This document shows positions 10,804-24,244 of a stretch of DNA of 64,000 nucleotides, in pieces. Position 1 is the stretch's first letter, and every line of letters starts with the position of its first letter. The stretch spans positions 24,204,501 through 24,268,500 of the forward strand of contig CM027377.1 of assembly GCA_015680905.1 (NCBI GenBank), read 5' to 3'. Origin of the DNA: Coptis chinensis (taxonomy: Eukaryota > Streptophyta > Magnoliopsida > Ranunculales > Ranunculaceae). Both the position numbers and the translations under genes were made by a program. Under the pieces are notes generated by a model. It searched no databases and had not been told where the DNA came from. It saw only the letters and a list, made by a program, of their open reading frames with translations.

Positions 10804-11768
10804 GTTGGAATAGTTTGTTTCCTCCAACTTACGATCCATACACCCGTCTAAAATCCAAGTGGTTGTGGCCCATGGATCTAGCTGTGTTCGATAGGAGCTG
10901 TGGCAAAGGCAAATTTTGTCACCATTTACAACTGGCAAATTTGTTATGTGCCAATTGCAAATAACTTGTGGCAAATTTAAATTTGCCACTGTTTGATGAT
11001 AGTGTGGTAAATATCATTTGCCCTGATTTGCAACTATTTGCTGCTGTTTGATTGTCTAAATTTGCCGTGACAAATATTTCATTTTTTTTTTCATTTTTTG
11101 TGCTTTTAAAATATTTAAGATTTAAAAAGTATAGCTATTCTTATTTGTAAATTTATTTTATTTGTATATGATTTCACCTATATCACACTAAAAAAGAGTA
11201 TAAAAAAGGCAAACAATAGTAATAGTAATGAAGTATAAAAAAAAGCAAAAAATAAAAAACAAAATAAAGAAAATGAAAGACAATACAATTCAACATTAAT
11301 AGTAATAATATGTCTTTTTAAACAACCATAAAATAAAGTCAAAGTGCAATAGACATTAACAACCATTGTTATCCAAACACATATAAATGTCATTGCGTCT
11401 TGGATAAATTCTATTTCTATATTTTCCCATACTCGGATCACGTGTTATGGCTTGATCCCAAATCTCGTTGCTAGCTATGATCTTCTGTTCTTCATAACTC
11501 CATTCAAACCTTTGTTGCATAGTTACACTAGCAATACCGTGTGCTATCCATCATAAGGTCTTCACTCGCTGAAATACAAATTAAGTTAATATACTTAAAA
11601 CAATGACGAGTTAAGAAAGTTCAAAATATATCTTGCATATCAAAACAAATATATATAGAGTGTCCTATAACCAAACCAGCGACAAAACAATAAAAAAGAG
11701 GTTATACTAACATATGGAGCAAATTATTTGTTTCCATTGTAACTGCCTCAAATTCATAAACTACATAA
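10802..11768. other. Spacer with clustered GGCAAAT motifs, no gene recognised
   Basis: Between the TA microsatellite and the outer Copia LTR. Bases 10900-11060 contain about ten copies of TGGCAAAT / ATTTGCCA in both orientations, reminiscent of transposase-binding subterminal repeats, but no terminal repeats were found. A similar cluster lies at 37380-37570. The rest is AT-rich and featureless. Confidence 0.4.
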
Positions 11769-12010
11769 TGTAGAAAGTTGTATAGGAGTTTTCATGTATA
11801 GGCGACTGCTTTCGGATAAAGGTACAAAGGGGCGCGATCGATCGCTCGTCTCAAAAGTGTAAGCGAGGTTGCGACCGGCATACATGTGTTTCTCAAGCCA
11901 CTGAATTGTGTTGTTTCCTATTTTGTAAACTTTATATAAACAATTGTAATCTCTTTAGAATTCAATCAAGTAAATATACACTGAATTGAATTGAATCCTC
12001 TGGTTCTACA
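11769..12010 (+). repeat. 5' LTR of the outer Copia element
   Basis: Starts TGTAGAAAG and ends GTTCTACA. A TATATAAA box lies near 11930. Its last 130 bp match the 3' LTR almost exactly, whereas the middle GC-rich part is shorter and diverged. Confidence 0.92.
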
Positions 12011-12313
12011 TGGTATCAGAGCCAAACTATTGAAATCCGCTGCATTGAATCCTTGAATCTTAAACCCATTATTGAATCCTTGAATCTTAAACCCCTCTCA
12101 CAAAGTTTTATTTTTTTTTTTTTTTTTTTATTTTCTTCAAAAACCTAAATCGTTTTTTTCTGCAATGGCTGAATCTGACAACAATTCTTCAAGTATCATT
12201 CATCACCACTACACCCCACAAGACAACTCAGCGTTCCCAAAAACTGTTCCATTAGATGAGTCCAACTATACCATTTGGGCTCCTCTCATGCGGATGCGGA
12301 TTGGAGCAAGGGG

Positions 12314-12480
12314 CACTACCAAAAAAGTGACTTTTAGCCTCGGATATATTGCCGCGGCCAGGGGTTTGGTGGCTATATCTTACTTGTTGCCACAACAAAC
12401 CAAATATGTGGCAAGAAGTACCTTTTTGCCTCGTGATTATCCTTTTGTTGCAAAAGGTGCATTTTTTGCAACCGTTTCAA
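12314..12480. repeat. CACTA left terminal and subterminal repeats
   Basis: The terminal inverted repeat is followed by TTGCCACAACAAACC, TATGTGGCAAGAAG, TTTTGCCTCG and GTTGCAAAAGG. These recur in the right end (29411-30392) and are the likely binding sites for the element's accessory transposase protein. Confidence 0.7.
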
Positions 12481-12714
12481 TGTGGTCGTGGCTTTAAGTC
12501 AGACCTTTTGTAGCGAACAAATTTTGCGCGTGACTTTAATTAAGTGTTTGGCGTCGATGGCTGCAAAAAGGCTATTTAAAACATTAAATAATTATTTTCA
12601 TTAAAAAAAAAATCAGAAAATAGAAAATAGATGTTAGCGTTCCCGCGATATGTTTCGCTTGTTTATTTTGGTGAAAGTTGAATCTCAAATAACAAAAAGA
12701 AAAAGAAGAAACCG

Positions 12715-12880
12715 AAAACTCAAATATTTTTCACCGGCTGCCGCACCAGTGCCTTCTTCTTCACCCCAAATATTTTTCACCGCTGCCGCACCGGCCAGTT
12801 ACTGCCTTCTTCTTCACCCTAAATATTTTCCACCGGCTACCGCACAAGTTGCTGCCTTCTTCTTCACTGGTTGCCTTCTT
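12715..12880 (+). repeat. Three tandem units in the CACTA 5' leader
   Basis: A unit of about 60 bp around AAATATTTTTCACCGGCTGCCGCAC followed by CTTCTTCTTCACCC is repeated three times with divergence. The reading frame across it (proline/alanine-rich) is repeat-derived. Confidence 0.6.
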
Positions 12881-15109
12881 CTTCTTCACTGCTTCTGCCT
12901 CCTTCTCCATTGCTTACTTTACCTTCAGGTAATCCATCATCTTCTTCCCTAACGTTTTATGTTAGAGATTTGTTTAAGAAATCGTATATTTTTTTGTGAT
13001 TTGAAGCAGTTCATTATTTTATTTAAATCTAAATATCGTAAGAATATTTGATCAATTGATTCAACTTTTCTATTGTTAGAATATTGTATATATATATATG
13101 AGGTTTTAATCCAATTTACGTTATTTTTGGATAAAAAGTTCGACTTTTCAAATTTAAAGCTTTAGCTTTCCTCATGTTTTCATGGCTATTGCTTTCTTTC
13201 ATGTGAGACCAATATTTGGTGGTAAATCCCACATTTGGTGGTAAATCCCACATTTTTTTTTTTTTTTTTTTTTTATTGGTTCTCCTATGTTATGTTAGGA
13301 TATGTTAGTGAATATATTAATTTTTGAACTTGATGTAGGATATGATATTCTTGCTGAACAAGATTGTCTTATTATTAATTTTTTTTTATGTAGTTGTAGT
13401 TCAGTTTTTAAATGGATAAAAGTTGGATGGATCCGACTCTAGGAAGATGCAGTCGTAAGTATATACTTGGTTGTGAGAAATTTATCGAGTTTGCTTGGAA
13501 TAATCGAATTAAGGAACTTGGTGGTGAGATTTACTGCCCATGTGTAGGATGCCTTAATCTAATGTTATTGCCTAAACATATAGTGGAACATCATATAAAG
13601 AATCGTGGTATACTATAGAGTTATGTCTGTTGGACAAAGCATGGGGAGAGTGTGGAGGTGAATACCGAGTCTAATCAGGGTGATGATATGCATACAATGT
13701 TGCAAGATGCATTAGGATTTCAGAACATGGTTGGTATAGACAATGACATACCACCTAGTTCGAATACAAATGAGTCTAGTTCCAGTGACACTCGAACGGA
13801 TGAGCCAAATGAAGAAGCACATAAGTTTTACAAGTTGTTGAAGGAAGCAGACACACCCTTGTACCCTGGCTGTACTAAGAGTTCAAAATTGTCTTTTCTA
13901 GTATGATTGCTTCATGTAAAGTGTCTTAACGGCTGGAGTAATCATTCGTTTGACATGTTGCTTGAGGTATTAAATGATTCACTTCCAAATGACATCAATA
14001 TGCCCAAGAATCATTATGAATAAAAAAAACAACTTCGGGATCTTGGGATGGAGTGCATTAAGATAGATGCATGTCCTAATGGTTGTATGTTGTATTGGAA
14101 GGATAATAAACCAGTCATGGACAAGGATAACTGTGATGTATGTGGTGAGTCAAGATGGATCACGACCCGGAGTGTGAGAAAATAGAGTTAGTTCATCTGC
14201 AAAACCTAAGAAAAAGGCTGCTAAGGTTTTGCGATACTTTCCTATAAAGCCAAGACTCCAAAGATTATTTATGTGCTCAAAAACTTCTAAAGATATAAGA
14301 TGGCATGCTGATGATGGTACGAAAGATGGTGCTTTGAGGCATCTAGCTGACTCCAAGGAATGGAAAAGCTTAGACCAAAGATATCCTTCATTTGGTTTAG
14401 AATCTCGCAATGTCAGACTCGGAATGACTAGTGATGGCTTCAATCCTTTTGGTAGTCTTAGTTCTATTCATAGCACTTGGCCCGTTATTCTAGTTCCGTA
14501 TAATCTGCCGCCTTGGATGTGTATGAAACAACCTTTTCTCATCATGTCATTGCTAATTCCTGGCCCTAGCAATCCTGGATATAACATTGACGTGTACTTG
14601 CAGCCATTGATTGATGAGTTAAAGGAGTTGTGGGAGAAGGGAGTTAAGACGTATTGTCACACCCCGAATTTCGACAGAATTCGAAAAAACATTATTTGTT
14701 CCCAACTCTTCGATCTCCGAGGTGTGACGCACTCTCCACTCCCAAAAACCCATAAACAGTTTAAAATATGCGGATAATTAAAAACCAATAAAAATTTTAA
14801 CTTAAACAACAGTCATCTTCATTACCAAAAACAATTTACAAATGAAAATGCAAATAATCTTATCTCAACTGAAAATCTATATCACCTCAAGGGAAACAAA
14901 ACTTATCCTGAGATGCAACGCTAACGCAAACCACAAGCAGCAACCGATCTTCTTCAACACTAAACCTGTCAAGACTTATCAACTATGTTCATTTAATGAA
15001 CACACCCGATAAGCAAACATGCAAATCGGGTTGACATTATAAACAATCTTTGGTGTGAGTAGTCCTAAAATACAACATATAATATACATATATATACACA
15101 ATCCATCGG

Positions 15110-15285
15110 CGATTAGTTCCTCCACCGAGGCTTTTAACTTTCAGCGACAAATATAACATCCTTAAGAATAATAATTAAGGCAGGTAGTTCCTCCATCGAG
15201 GCTTTAACTTCCCACTAACCACACAACAAACTATACACATAATAAATAAGGCATGTAGTTCCTCCATCGAGGTTTTAGGTTCAAC
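15110..15285. repeat. Three spaced repeats of TAGTTCCTCCATCGAGG
   Basis: Copies at about 15113, 15182 and 15255, each followed by TTTTAACTT-like sequence, spaced 65-75 bp, inside the solo LTR. Confidence 0.75.
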
Positions 15286-16504
15286 TAAACAAATAACCAA
15301 ACAAACATATTATATCGTTACCTCATTTCATGCTCAATCACGAGTGGGTCGTCTCGCCAAGTAATTAGTTTGACCCACCCTTCTGCAAAACCATATATAA
15401 TCATCTATCTACAGATACATCATTAACAAACATATTACCATAATTATATTAATTAAGGTTTTCTTTGCGTGTCCCTAAAATCACGTCGTATCTATGTCTT
15501 ACCTAGTTTCCCTGGCTACCACAATCGCAACCCAACGCCGAACATGTACATCCACATGCCTCCCTTACATAATGAGCCACTCCGTGCGTAACCACCCTGA
15601 GCGGGATGCCGCACACCAGGTAAATCCTCACACGGAAGCCAAATCTATGTAAGCACTGCCACTATTCGGCATAAAATATTGCGCATCATCGTTCTATTTT
15701 GCGAACGGAATAATCAAGCCACTATTCGGCTACGCCAGGAGGGCCATTCAACTTTATTGAAGCGCCCGGAAGAGGGCCCGAAGGCCATTGGATTAAGCGA
15801 AACGCCGGGAGGGCCAATCACATGAGTTGTGGTAGTCGGGGTTCTAGGATTTTCGTTTCGTAATTTATTCGGTGTCATACATTAATGACTCATAATCATA
15901 TCTACTATATATCGTGCAAGGGTCAATTGCCTTATTGCACTATGCCACAATATATAGAAATATCTCAATTATATCTCATAGTCACTTTCATTCTTTCACG
16001 TGCCAATATATTATTGCACTACGCCACAATCCGTGGGCAAATATTCACCGATACTATATTAGCATCTCACATATAAAATAATGGAGTGTATATACATTTC
16101 TCCAAGATATTGCATTAATATAACTATCCCAAAGATATTATATCATGTCACAATGCTTCAATGTATCGCATACATCTTTATTATAGCGTTATTAGGAATA
16201 TAATGTCTCCTAACACCTCAATATCGTCCACGTGTCAAAAATACGCCAACATCAATGTCAAATCTTTCTTAGATAATGACAACCAAATATATACTAGCTT
16301 CCACAGCATTTTATTACTATATGTGTCCATATAATATACACATAAAACGTAGCACAAATAAACAGTCCACAGTCCACAATCAAAGCCCAATATATATATG
16401 CTTTACACACTACTCACGTCAAATCTAAATTAGATAATGACAAACCAAGTTATACAATCTCAACAATATTTTATTACTATATTTATCCATATAATCAAAT
16501 ATGT

Positions 16505-16740
16505 GAAAAATTGGAAAAGTCAACATTCCCAGTCAACGGTCAAAGTCAATGGTCAACAGTCAAAGTCAACGGTCAAAGGTCAACACATCATGGTCAAGGT
16601 CAAACTCAACATGTCATAGTCAAAGTCAAACTGTCCTGGTCAAAGTCAAACTGTCCTGGTCAAAGTCAACAGGTCCTGGTAAAAGTCAACAGGTTCTGGT
16701 CAAAGTCAATTCATCATTGTCAAAGTCAAACTGTCGTTTA
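16505..16740. repeat. GTCAAAGTCAAC minisatellite
   Basis: About 235 bp of degenerate tandem units built on TGGTCAAAGTCAAC and CTGTCCTGGTCAAAGTCAAA, about 20 GTCAA cores in all. Reading frames across it (rich in S, Q, K, V) are not genes. Confidence 0.85.
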
Positions 16741-19700
16741 AGGTGTTAAGCGGGGGTTCAGAGTCGTAGCCATGGTTCATGGCTAAGGTCAATGCATGGC
16801 TCGTGGGCTCGTGACCAAGGTCATGGTTCGGACCCAATGGCCCAAAAACCTTAGACCGAAAGTCTAAACATTGAAAAAGACACCAATAGATCTATTTTAA
16901 GTCCAATGGGTGCCCAAACAATATTAGAAACGGCCCAAAACGCGTTAAGTGGTTGGTCCAAAAATACAAATGAAAGCGGGCCCATAGACTAATATTAGGC
17001 GGTCCCAAAACTTAAGTTAAACTGGGCCCAAACTAAACTTAATTAAAACTGGTCCAAAGATTTCAAAACAAATAGAAAGGGCCCAACCACTATTGAAATT
17101 TTGGCCCAAAAGAACTAATCTAAACTGGTCCAAAACTTAGTGGGCTGGTCGACCCAACAACTTAAAACAAATCGGCCCAACCAAAACAAAACCCATTGGC
17201 TTTGGCCCAAGCACAAGCCCAATCATCTAAAAACCGCCCAAGCCCACACGAAATCATCGTTCATTCTTCTCCCTCCACCAACACCACCAAAACCGACCAC
17301 CACCATTCCAATCGACCACCCAAACAAACCAATCGGTTTTAACCCTTGCAAAACCCCTATAACATTAACAAAAGCTAAAACCTCAAATCCTAAAATTTAA
17401 ACTTCACCAAACTAGATCCGAAATCAATCCCCACGCCATTAATGGCTTCCACCACCTTTCAATAGCACCATTAGCATCCCCACACCCACACGACACTACC
17501 CCATCAATCAATCAATACAAAAACACAACAATCACGGTCCTCATACTTTTATTGGCGATTTCGTCGCCATTGCGCCATTGTTGAACCATGAAAGCTTCAC
17601 GGCCACCCCCAAGCTCTCCACAAAGACACACACACGACCCCCCATCATCATCCAACCCAAACCAACTAAAACCAACCCAAGAACGAAACCAAACCGTTCA
17701 CAACAACGAAATCCCAAAACCCCAATCCACCGATTATCCGCGATGCGCCATTCTCGGCGTCCTTGAAGTTTCAAGCAACGCCCAAACTCCCCACTACCAC
17801 CGGCAGTTCAACATGCATCCACAACCCATTAAACTCTAACATCACGGTATATAACAAAAAGCGAGTTTAAACAAGACCATCGGGGCGATTTGTCCACGTG
17901 GCTTGGCGACGCCATTGGCGTCTGTCGAGATTCAACGGTTTAATAAAAATCCGATATTGAGCGAGTTTATTAAATACAACACGCATACAACGTCGAATAA
18001 CACGGGATAATGAAGCGGTATCAATCGGTGAGAAATCTTAGGCAGTATACCCCGATATACGTAAACTAAAAATCCGGTGAAATAGCAAAATAGCTACTCA
18101 CCTGTATGAACAGCTCGACGAATCCTCCTAGCCCGATTCGTCGCGCTCCACCCTCCAGCAAACCAGCTTTTCTCTCTGCCTCCATTTTCATTATTTTATT
18201 ATTTCTCTGAACCCTATTTTCTAGAAAAATGTGTTTATATACTTGGGTCCGAAACCCAAGCCCAACACAGACTCGGGCCCAAAACCAGGCCCACGTATCC
18301 CGAGTCCAATCCGACGAATTTTGAAAATAAATAAATAAATAATTTAATTAATAAATAGAAAAATACGTATTTAAAAATACGGGCGTTACACGTATGATGC
18401 CTCTTCAAAACAGAATTTTAAAATGCATGCAACTGTCTTGTGGACTATTAATGACTTCCCGGCATTTGCTAATTTGTCCGGATGGAGCACTAAAGGACAA
18501 CTTGCTTGTCCCTCTTGCCATGAGAAGACTTGCTCAAAATGGTTGCAAAATGGGAAAAAGTTCTGTTATATGGGAAGTTGTAAATTCTTGCCACTTGATC
18601 ATAGATATCAAAAAAATAAGAGTTCTTTTGATAACAAGACAGAAATGGGAGTTGCCCCAAGTCCCTTTACTGGAAGTGATGTACTTACTCAATTAGATGG
18701 ATTCGACCAAATCACATTTGGTAAGGTGAATAGTGATAAGGTTATTGGACAAAAGAGAAGTCGAGAGGATAATTCTTTGCCACACAATTGGAAGAAGATT
18801 AGTGTATTTTTTAGCTCCCATATTGGAAATACCTTTGTTTACTCCATAATCTAGATGTCATGCACATTGAAAAGAACAACGGTGAAAGTTGGCTTGGGAC
18901 ACTGCTGAATTTAGAGAAGAAATCAAAGGATAACCTTAAGTCAAGACAAGATTTGGTGTTAATGGGTATGCAAAAGTCACTTCATCCGATAGCTAAAGAG
19001 GGTAACAAATACTATATCCCCCCTGCTCCTTTTACCTTGTCCTTGACTGAGAAGAGGAAGCTTTGTCAATTCTTGAAAGGTATTAAAGTTTTGGATAATT
19101 TTTCATCAAATATATTGCGTCGTGTTCAGGTGAAAGAATGCAAAATACCTGGCCTAAAAAGCCATGATTGGTATGTTCTAGTGCAGAATCGCTTCGCCTT
19201 CCGGCAAATCGTGGAATCTTACCTAAGGAAGTTACATTAGTTCTTGTTGAACTCTCTAATTTCTACAAGCGGTTGTGTTCAAAAGTATTATGGGTTTGCA
19301 GAGTTGGAACGCGTCTTGAGTACCGACATCTGTCACACTATGCAAAATGGAAATGATATTTCCTTCATCATTTTTTGATGTTATGGTGCACTTGCCTATT
19401 CATTTAGCTGGTCAAGCTAAGCTCGCTGGACTAGTGTACTATCGATGGATGTACCCAATCGAAAGGTCAGTAAGTAAAGATAATAGTAATGGATACTTTT
19501 GTTTGTATTTTGTTAAAATTTGAACTTAAATTTTGTCATCTTTTATATTTATTCAGGTACTTGTACACCTTGAAGAAGTATGCTCGTAATAAGAGTAGAC
19601 CAAAGGGATCCATTGCCGAAGATTATCTTGCTGATGAATGCTTGACTTTCTGCTCAAGATACTTAAATGATGGGATGGAGACTAAGTTCAACCGGACAGG

Positions 19701-20059
19701 GAGGAATGAAGAGTTCCGAGTTGTTGGATTGGATGGACAATTTTCTATTTTTTCAGGATATAGTCGTGCTTTAGGGAAAGGAACGTTTAGGACTTTAACA
19801 GACGATGAGTGGGAACAAGCTCATTTGTATGTGCTAATCAATTGTGAGGAAGTGGTACCATTTATTGAGTAAGTCCACTTTATTGAAATTGTGCCTTAGT
19901 TAAAAGAAATATTATTTATAAACCTATGTCGTAAATGCAATAATGTTTTGTACAGGAAACACAAACAAGTGATTAGGGATGAGCTCGGGCGGCGGGCAAG
20001 TGCTAGGAATGTGGACTGTATTCATAATGAACAGTTTGGTAAATGGTTTGAAAACCACG

Positions 20060-21750
20060 TAAGTGTTAATTGTATGCAGTTAGATTATGTATATCAGTTT
20101 ATGTACTCTATTTACTTTTTTCCAAAGTAGTTTTGTAGATAGCAATATGATTTCACAGTTTAGTAACATGCCTTAAGAAGGATTCTACTTGTTTTATTTA
20201 TATTTATGTTTAGCTGATTTAGGGATATTTAGAGGATGTTTAGTATAGTTTAGATTTAGTTTCTTATTTAGGGATGTTTGTTCTACTTAGAATTTAGCTG
20301 CAGGTTCCTAGAGCATTGGTAATTAGTCTGTCCAACACAAAGAACAAGGAAAAAATAGGAAGATGTTAGTAAACCTCCCTCCCCCTCCCTCCTACATTAG
20401 TTGTTTCCTTTTCTTTTGGGTCCTGGAGAGTGGAAGACAGAGAATGTCTCTCTGCATTACCTTGTGGTGGTAATTCATAAGAACATGATTGAGAGAGGAA
20501 GGGAGAGATGGTTACTTGGATCCATCTTAAGAAGGTCAATTGGGAAGGCCAAGAGGGTCAACTTTCCAACTCAGGCATGTTAAGAGAATTTAGAGTTCCA
20601 AACTTGTAGCCAAGAGCCAACTGTTTCTTTGCAAAACAATGAAACATACATTAAGGACGGCTTACTGGAAACTTGCTTGCTTCCAGGAAAATGATAGTGG
20701 GATTAAATTGCCCCTTTTATCAACTGGTGAAGGATCCTTAACTTCACATCTTCTTTTACTTATGAAAGGACAAGGGGGCTGTGGTTTACTTCTTTAGTAT
20801 CGTCGTAAGCGGATGCTCATTCTAACTGGATTTCAAGAAATTAGTTGGACCGAAATTCTGAACTTCGATCATGAATAGCCATCAACATCTCAAATGGCTT
20901 GGTCTTTGTATGCTTGCAAATTTCTGCAAGGATATGGGAGCATATGAACGAAATTAAGTTTGGAGCAGGAATAAAGAACAGAGAAAGCAAGTGATCGGAA
21001 AGAACTGAAGCCTTGTGGGACGAGAACCAAGCTGCTATCCAAAGCCAACGGGATAACTCCAACCCTCCTACAAGAATGATTTCTAATACTAATTCAAATA
21101 CTTGTATGGCTGTACTTATGCTAGAGGGGATGCTGCCTCGACAAGGAAAATAGTTGAGGGAGCAGCTAGACTGTGCTATGGGAAGATTAACGAAGTACCC
21201 AAGTCTGCACTTACAACTTTACAAAAGAGATGTAAATGAATTTGCTTGAGGAAGTTGAGCTAGTTGCAGCCGAGGTGGCATCCCTACTTACCATGAGAAT
21301 GGACGTCTAGAGAATTAGAATTTAATGGGATAATCAAGTCACTGGGCAACCCCTCTGAGCGTAGTAGTTGGAAGTTTGATTTTGATGAGTTTGTTGTGTT
21401 ATTAATAGCTCTTTTTCTTTGCTTCAGAGTATATCTTGATCTAATGTCGATCTACTATAATGATTTTACTTGATCTAGTTGTGTTATCAATAGTGGTAAA
21501 GTTATTAGGGCTATTCAAAATTTCAAACCTTGTAATAATTACTCATGTACAACAATTTATATTCTACTTCAGATAGAGTGTTATGAGGTATGAGCCTCAA
21601 ACCTTGTAATAAAAGTCCAATATTCTGCCATGTTGTTTGTTGCAAAAGAAGCCATTTTTTTGTCTTCTTTCTTTTTGATTGGAGCTACTTGCTACTGATT
21701 GCTTATGTTTACTGAAGTTCAACATTATTTTTTTCTCCTTATCTGAATAG
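20060..21750 (+). other. Large intron of the CACTA transposase, content not identified
   Basis: Follows the transposase segment ending FGKWFENH with a GTAAGT donor and ends before KKDGELVSEQLQSLAYGP. It is much longer than usual for this gene, so it may hold captured or inserted DNA. A CCTCCCTCCCC stretch lies near 20380. No coding similarity was recognised and no duplication-flanked insertion found. Confidence 0.45.
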
Positions 21751-22689
21751 GTCTAGCAAATGAAAAAGGATGGGGAGTTGGTCAGTGAGCAACTTCAGAG
21801 TTTAGCATATGGTCCTAGTCGATTTGCTTCTTGTTTCAAGGGCTGTATTGCAAATGGATACAGATTTCACACAAAAGCTCGTGAGTCTTAAGGAAAACTC
21901 AGAATAGTGGAGTTTTTTGTATCGGGCAGAAACGTCAAGCTTTTGAATGAAAAGACATGAACCTAGTGACCGGTAGTGTGGGTTATTATGGTGTGTTGAA
22001 TGACATAGTTGAGTTGCGTTATTGCAAGGAGAATAGAGTGTTTCTGTTCAAGTGTGATTGGTGGGATGTTATGACTCGGGAATGAAAATAGATGAATATG
22101 GGTTCACTACTGTGAACTTTACACGAACTTTAGCTACGAATGAACCGTTTATTCTAGCATCTCAAGCTGAACAAGTTTTTTTTATCTCCAAGATAATTTG
22201 GATGATAATTGGCGAGTTGTGTTAAAGACGCTTCCAAGGGACTTGTATGATATGAGTTCAGTAGTTGAGTCGACTGAAGATAACACATCTTGCATGCAGC
22301 AAGATGTGGATAACATAGTTGACAGCACACACGACATTAATGGTTGGACTAGGAGTGAGATTGATGGAGTAGAAGTTGTTGCATATACTATTGATGAAGA
22401 TATCATTGACGGTGTCGAATGTGATGAAGACTTCATCAATGATAGTGATTGTGATGAAGACATTGATAGTGATTGTGATGAAGACAATGACAGTGACGAT
22501 GATTATATGTAGTTTTTTGTGCTATTTTTTTTTGTGGGAACAAACTCTTTTTTTGTGCTGTTTTTTTTTGTGGGAACAAGCTCGTTTTTTGTGCTATTTT
22601 TTTTTTAATGTTTTGGGAGTGGTTATTATCTAGTGTCTTCCTTGATGGATTTACTTGATGAATTGCTTTATGTGACGATTTAGACAGGT

Positions 22690-24244
22690 GCAATGGTCAA
22701 ACGATTTCGAGAGGATCCTAATGGTGACGAGAGCGGTAAGTTTAACTAAACATTCTAGTTCATTATTGTCTTATGTTTAATTAATGAAGCTTTGGGCTTG
22801 TGTATAGCTGGAAAGTGGGTAAGGGGCACTTCTACCCTTCCTAAGGTATTTGACCAACCAAATGGCTCAAAGTTGGAATTGGTATGGAAAGGCAGACAAC
22901 TAGTGGGACCTTGGAAACATCCAAGCTTGTTCTCTGAATCTCTTGGAGTGTTAATGGCAGCGTCACGTTGATTTGATTGGACAAAAAATTGGGAGCTCCA
23001 AGATGTAGGCGACAAAGAGTGGTTATGGGATAACATTAAGGTATGGACATTTGGATCTGCACACACTTGCACTAATTTAAAAAAACTGTCTATTTCATTT
23101 CTTAGTAGATCTTTTTGTCTCTCGTTTTAGGATAAATGGGAACTTGATGAGACCCGGAAGGAGCCCACTTTGGCTCTGATTTCTGGGGACGAATTCAGAA
23201 ACAAAAAGAGTAAATGGAAACGAAACTTTTATACCCGCTATGCCACATATGAAGAACGTATAAGCCATAGGCCAGAGCAACTATCGCAACAGGAGTGGGT
23301 TCAACTTATGGAGTTTTGGGATACTCCGGAGCATCAAGTAAGAAAAAGTGTAATGTTTAACTTAAGTATTTTTATAGGGTACAATACTAACTAGGAGATC
23401 TTTTTGTATAGGCAATTTCTAAACGTAACAGGGCTAACCGTGCTAAGCAAATAGCGAAGCATGCTGCTGGAAGAATAAGTTTTCCCCAGTTGAAGAGATA
23501 ATGGTACATATGCTTATTATTTTTATTTTCCTACTGCGGCATTGAATTTGACTAGTGATTAACAATTAATAAATTTCTTTATATTTGGTTAGAGTCAGGA
23601 GGCTGGAGCACCCCCTTCCCTAGGAGATCTTTTTGTGAGGACTCACACAAGTTCACAAACGCATGACGCTCTTGATGATCAATCAAGAGAATACATTGTA
23701 TGTAACAATTTCATCTTAGTAATAACTTTAGTTTAAATATCATACTCGGTTGTATTTAATATCCTGTGTGTAATTTTTTTTTTGGAATACAAAGCACAAA
23801 ATGAAAGACCTAGCAAGTATAGATGAACATGGGACACAACTACCTCTCTCAGATGAGATCTATAGGGAAGTGATGCCTCCAGAGTGGCATGGATGTGTGA
23901 GGTTGAAGGGACGAGGTGTAACCCCAACCAGCTACTTTGGCTCCCGACTATCTTCAGACAATCGTGTGAATGACCTGGAAAGCCAGTTGGCTGAAATGCA
24001 AAGAGTAGCACAAGAGAAGGAGAAGGAAAGACGACTTGAGATTGAAGAGATTAAGAGGCAAGCACAGGAGAAAGATGAGCAAAAGCGACATGAAATAGAT
24101 GAGATGAAGAGGCAGTTGGATGCACGAGATGCGGACATGGAAACACGACTTATGCAAAAGGTGGCTAATTTTGCCCAAATGGTATCACGTAGGTATGTAA
24201 ACATGCTTAGTTTCTTGTCTATGAATGTTCTTTTTTCTTTATAA
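22690..24244 (+). pseudogene. Second CACTA gene (Transposase_24, Ptta/En/Spm-like)
   Basis: Begins MVKRFREDPNGDES and continues over several short exons (about 22690-22735, 22806-23040, 23131-23337, 23412-23500, 23594-23698, 23796-24200). Recognisable parts are the region with KKSKWKRNFYTRYATYEERI and the conserved C-terminal part (YREVMPPEWHGCVRLKGRGV, TPTSYFG), followed by a coiled coil rich in E, K, R and M. This order, transposase then a second gene, is normal for CACTA elements; the product is thought to bind subterminal repeats. At least one in-frame stop is seen near 22970, so it is probably inactive. Confidence 0.75.

Larger units (their letters stand above)
14655..18390. mobile_element. 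Solo LTR, 3.7 kb, probably Gypsy, TSD CGTAT
   Basis: Starts TGTCACACCCCGAATTTCG, ends GGGCGTTACA, flanked by CGTAT on both sides (14650-14654, 18391-18395). The interior has no gag or pol coding, so it is read as one very long LTR left after recombination. TGTMACACCC starts and multi-kilobase LTRs are known from Tekay/Del-like Gypsy elements. It contains three GTAGTTCCTCCATCGAGG units, a GTCAAAGTCAAC minisatellite and many GGCCCAAA words. Open frames here (for example 17140-17840) are low-complexity. Younger than the CACTA it interrupts. Confidence 0.85.
13412..22512 (+). pseudogene. CACTA TNP2-type transposase gene, decayed and interrupted
   Basis: Starts at MDKSWMDPTLGR with the N-terminal transposase-associated segment (IYCPCVGCLN), then the catalytic Transposase_21 region (14229-14654: WHADDGTKDGALRHLADSKEW, PGPSNPGYNIDVYL), interrupted by a solo LTR. 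It resumes at 18396 (WTINDFPAFANLSGWSTKG, then HNLDVMHIEKN), continues with a DUF4218-like part (19340-20058, including PIERYLYTLKKYARNKSRP) and, after a 1.7-kb intron, a DUF4216-like part (21760-22200, YYGVLNDIVEL...FKCDWWDV), ending in an acidic Asp/Glu tail. In-frame stops lie at 13616-13618, about 13903-13905 and about 14021-14023; there is a frameshift near 18840 and others near 22100. Family role: cuts and joins CACTA ends. This copy cannot encode an active enzyme. Confidence 0.85.

Noticed and set aside
16437-16749. Three overlapping frames rich in S, Q, V and K
   Set aside because: Produced by the GTCAAAGTCAAC minisatellite in the solo LTR.
17140-17839. Proline/threonine-rich frames on both strands
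   Set aside because: Low-complexity GGCCCAAA and CCACC words inside the solo LTR; no family resemblance.
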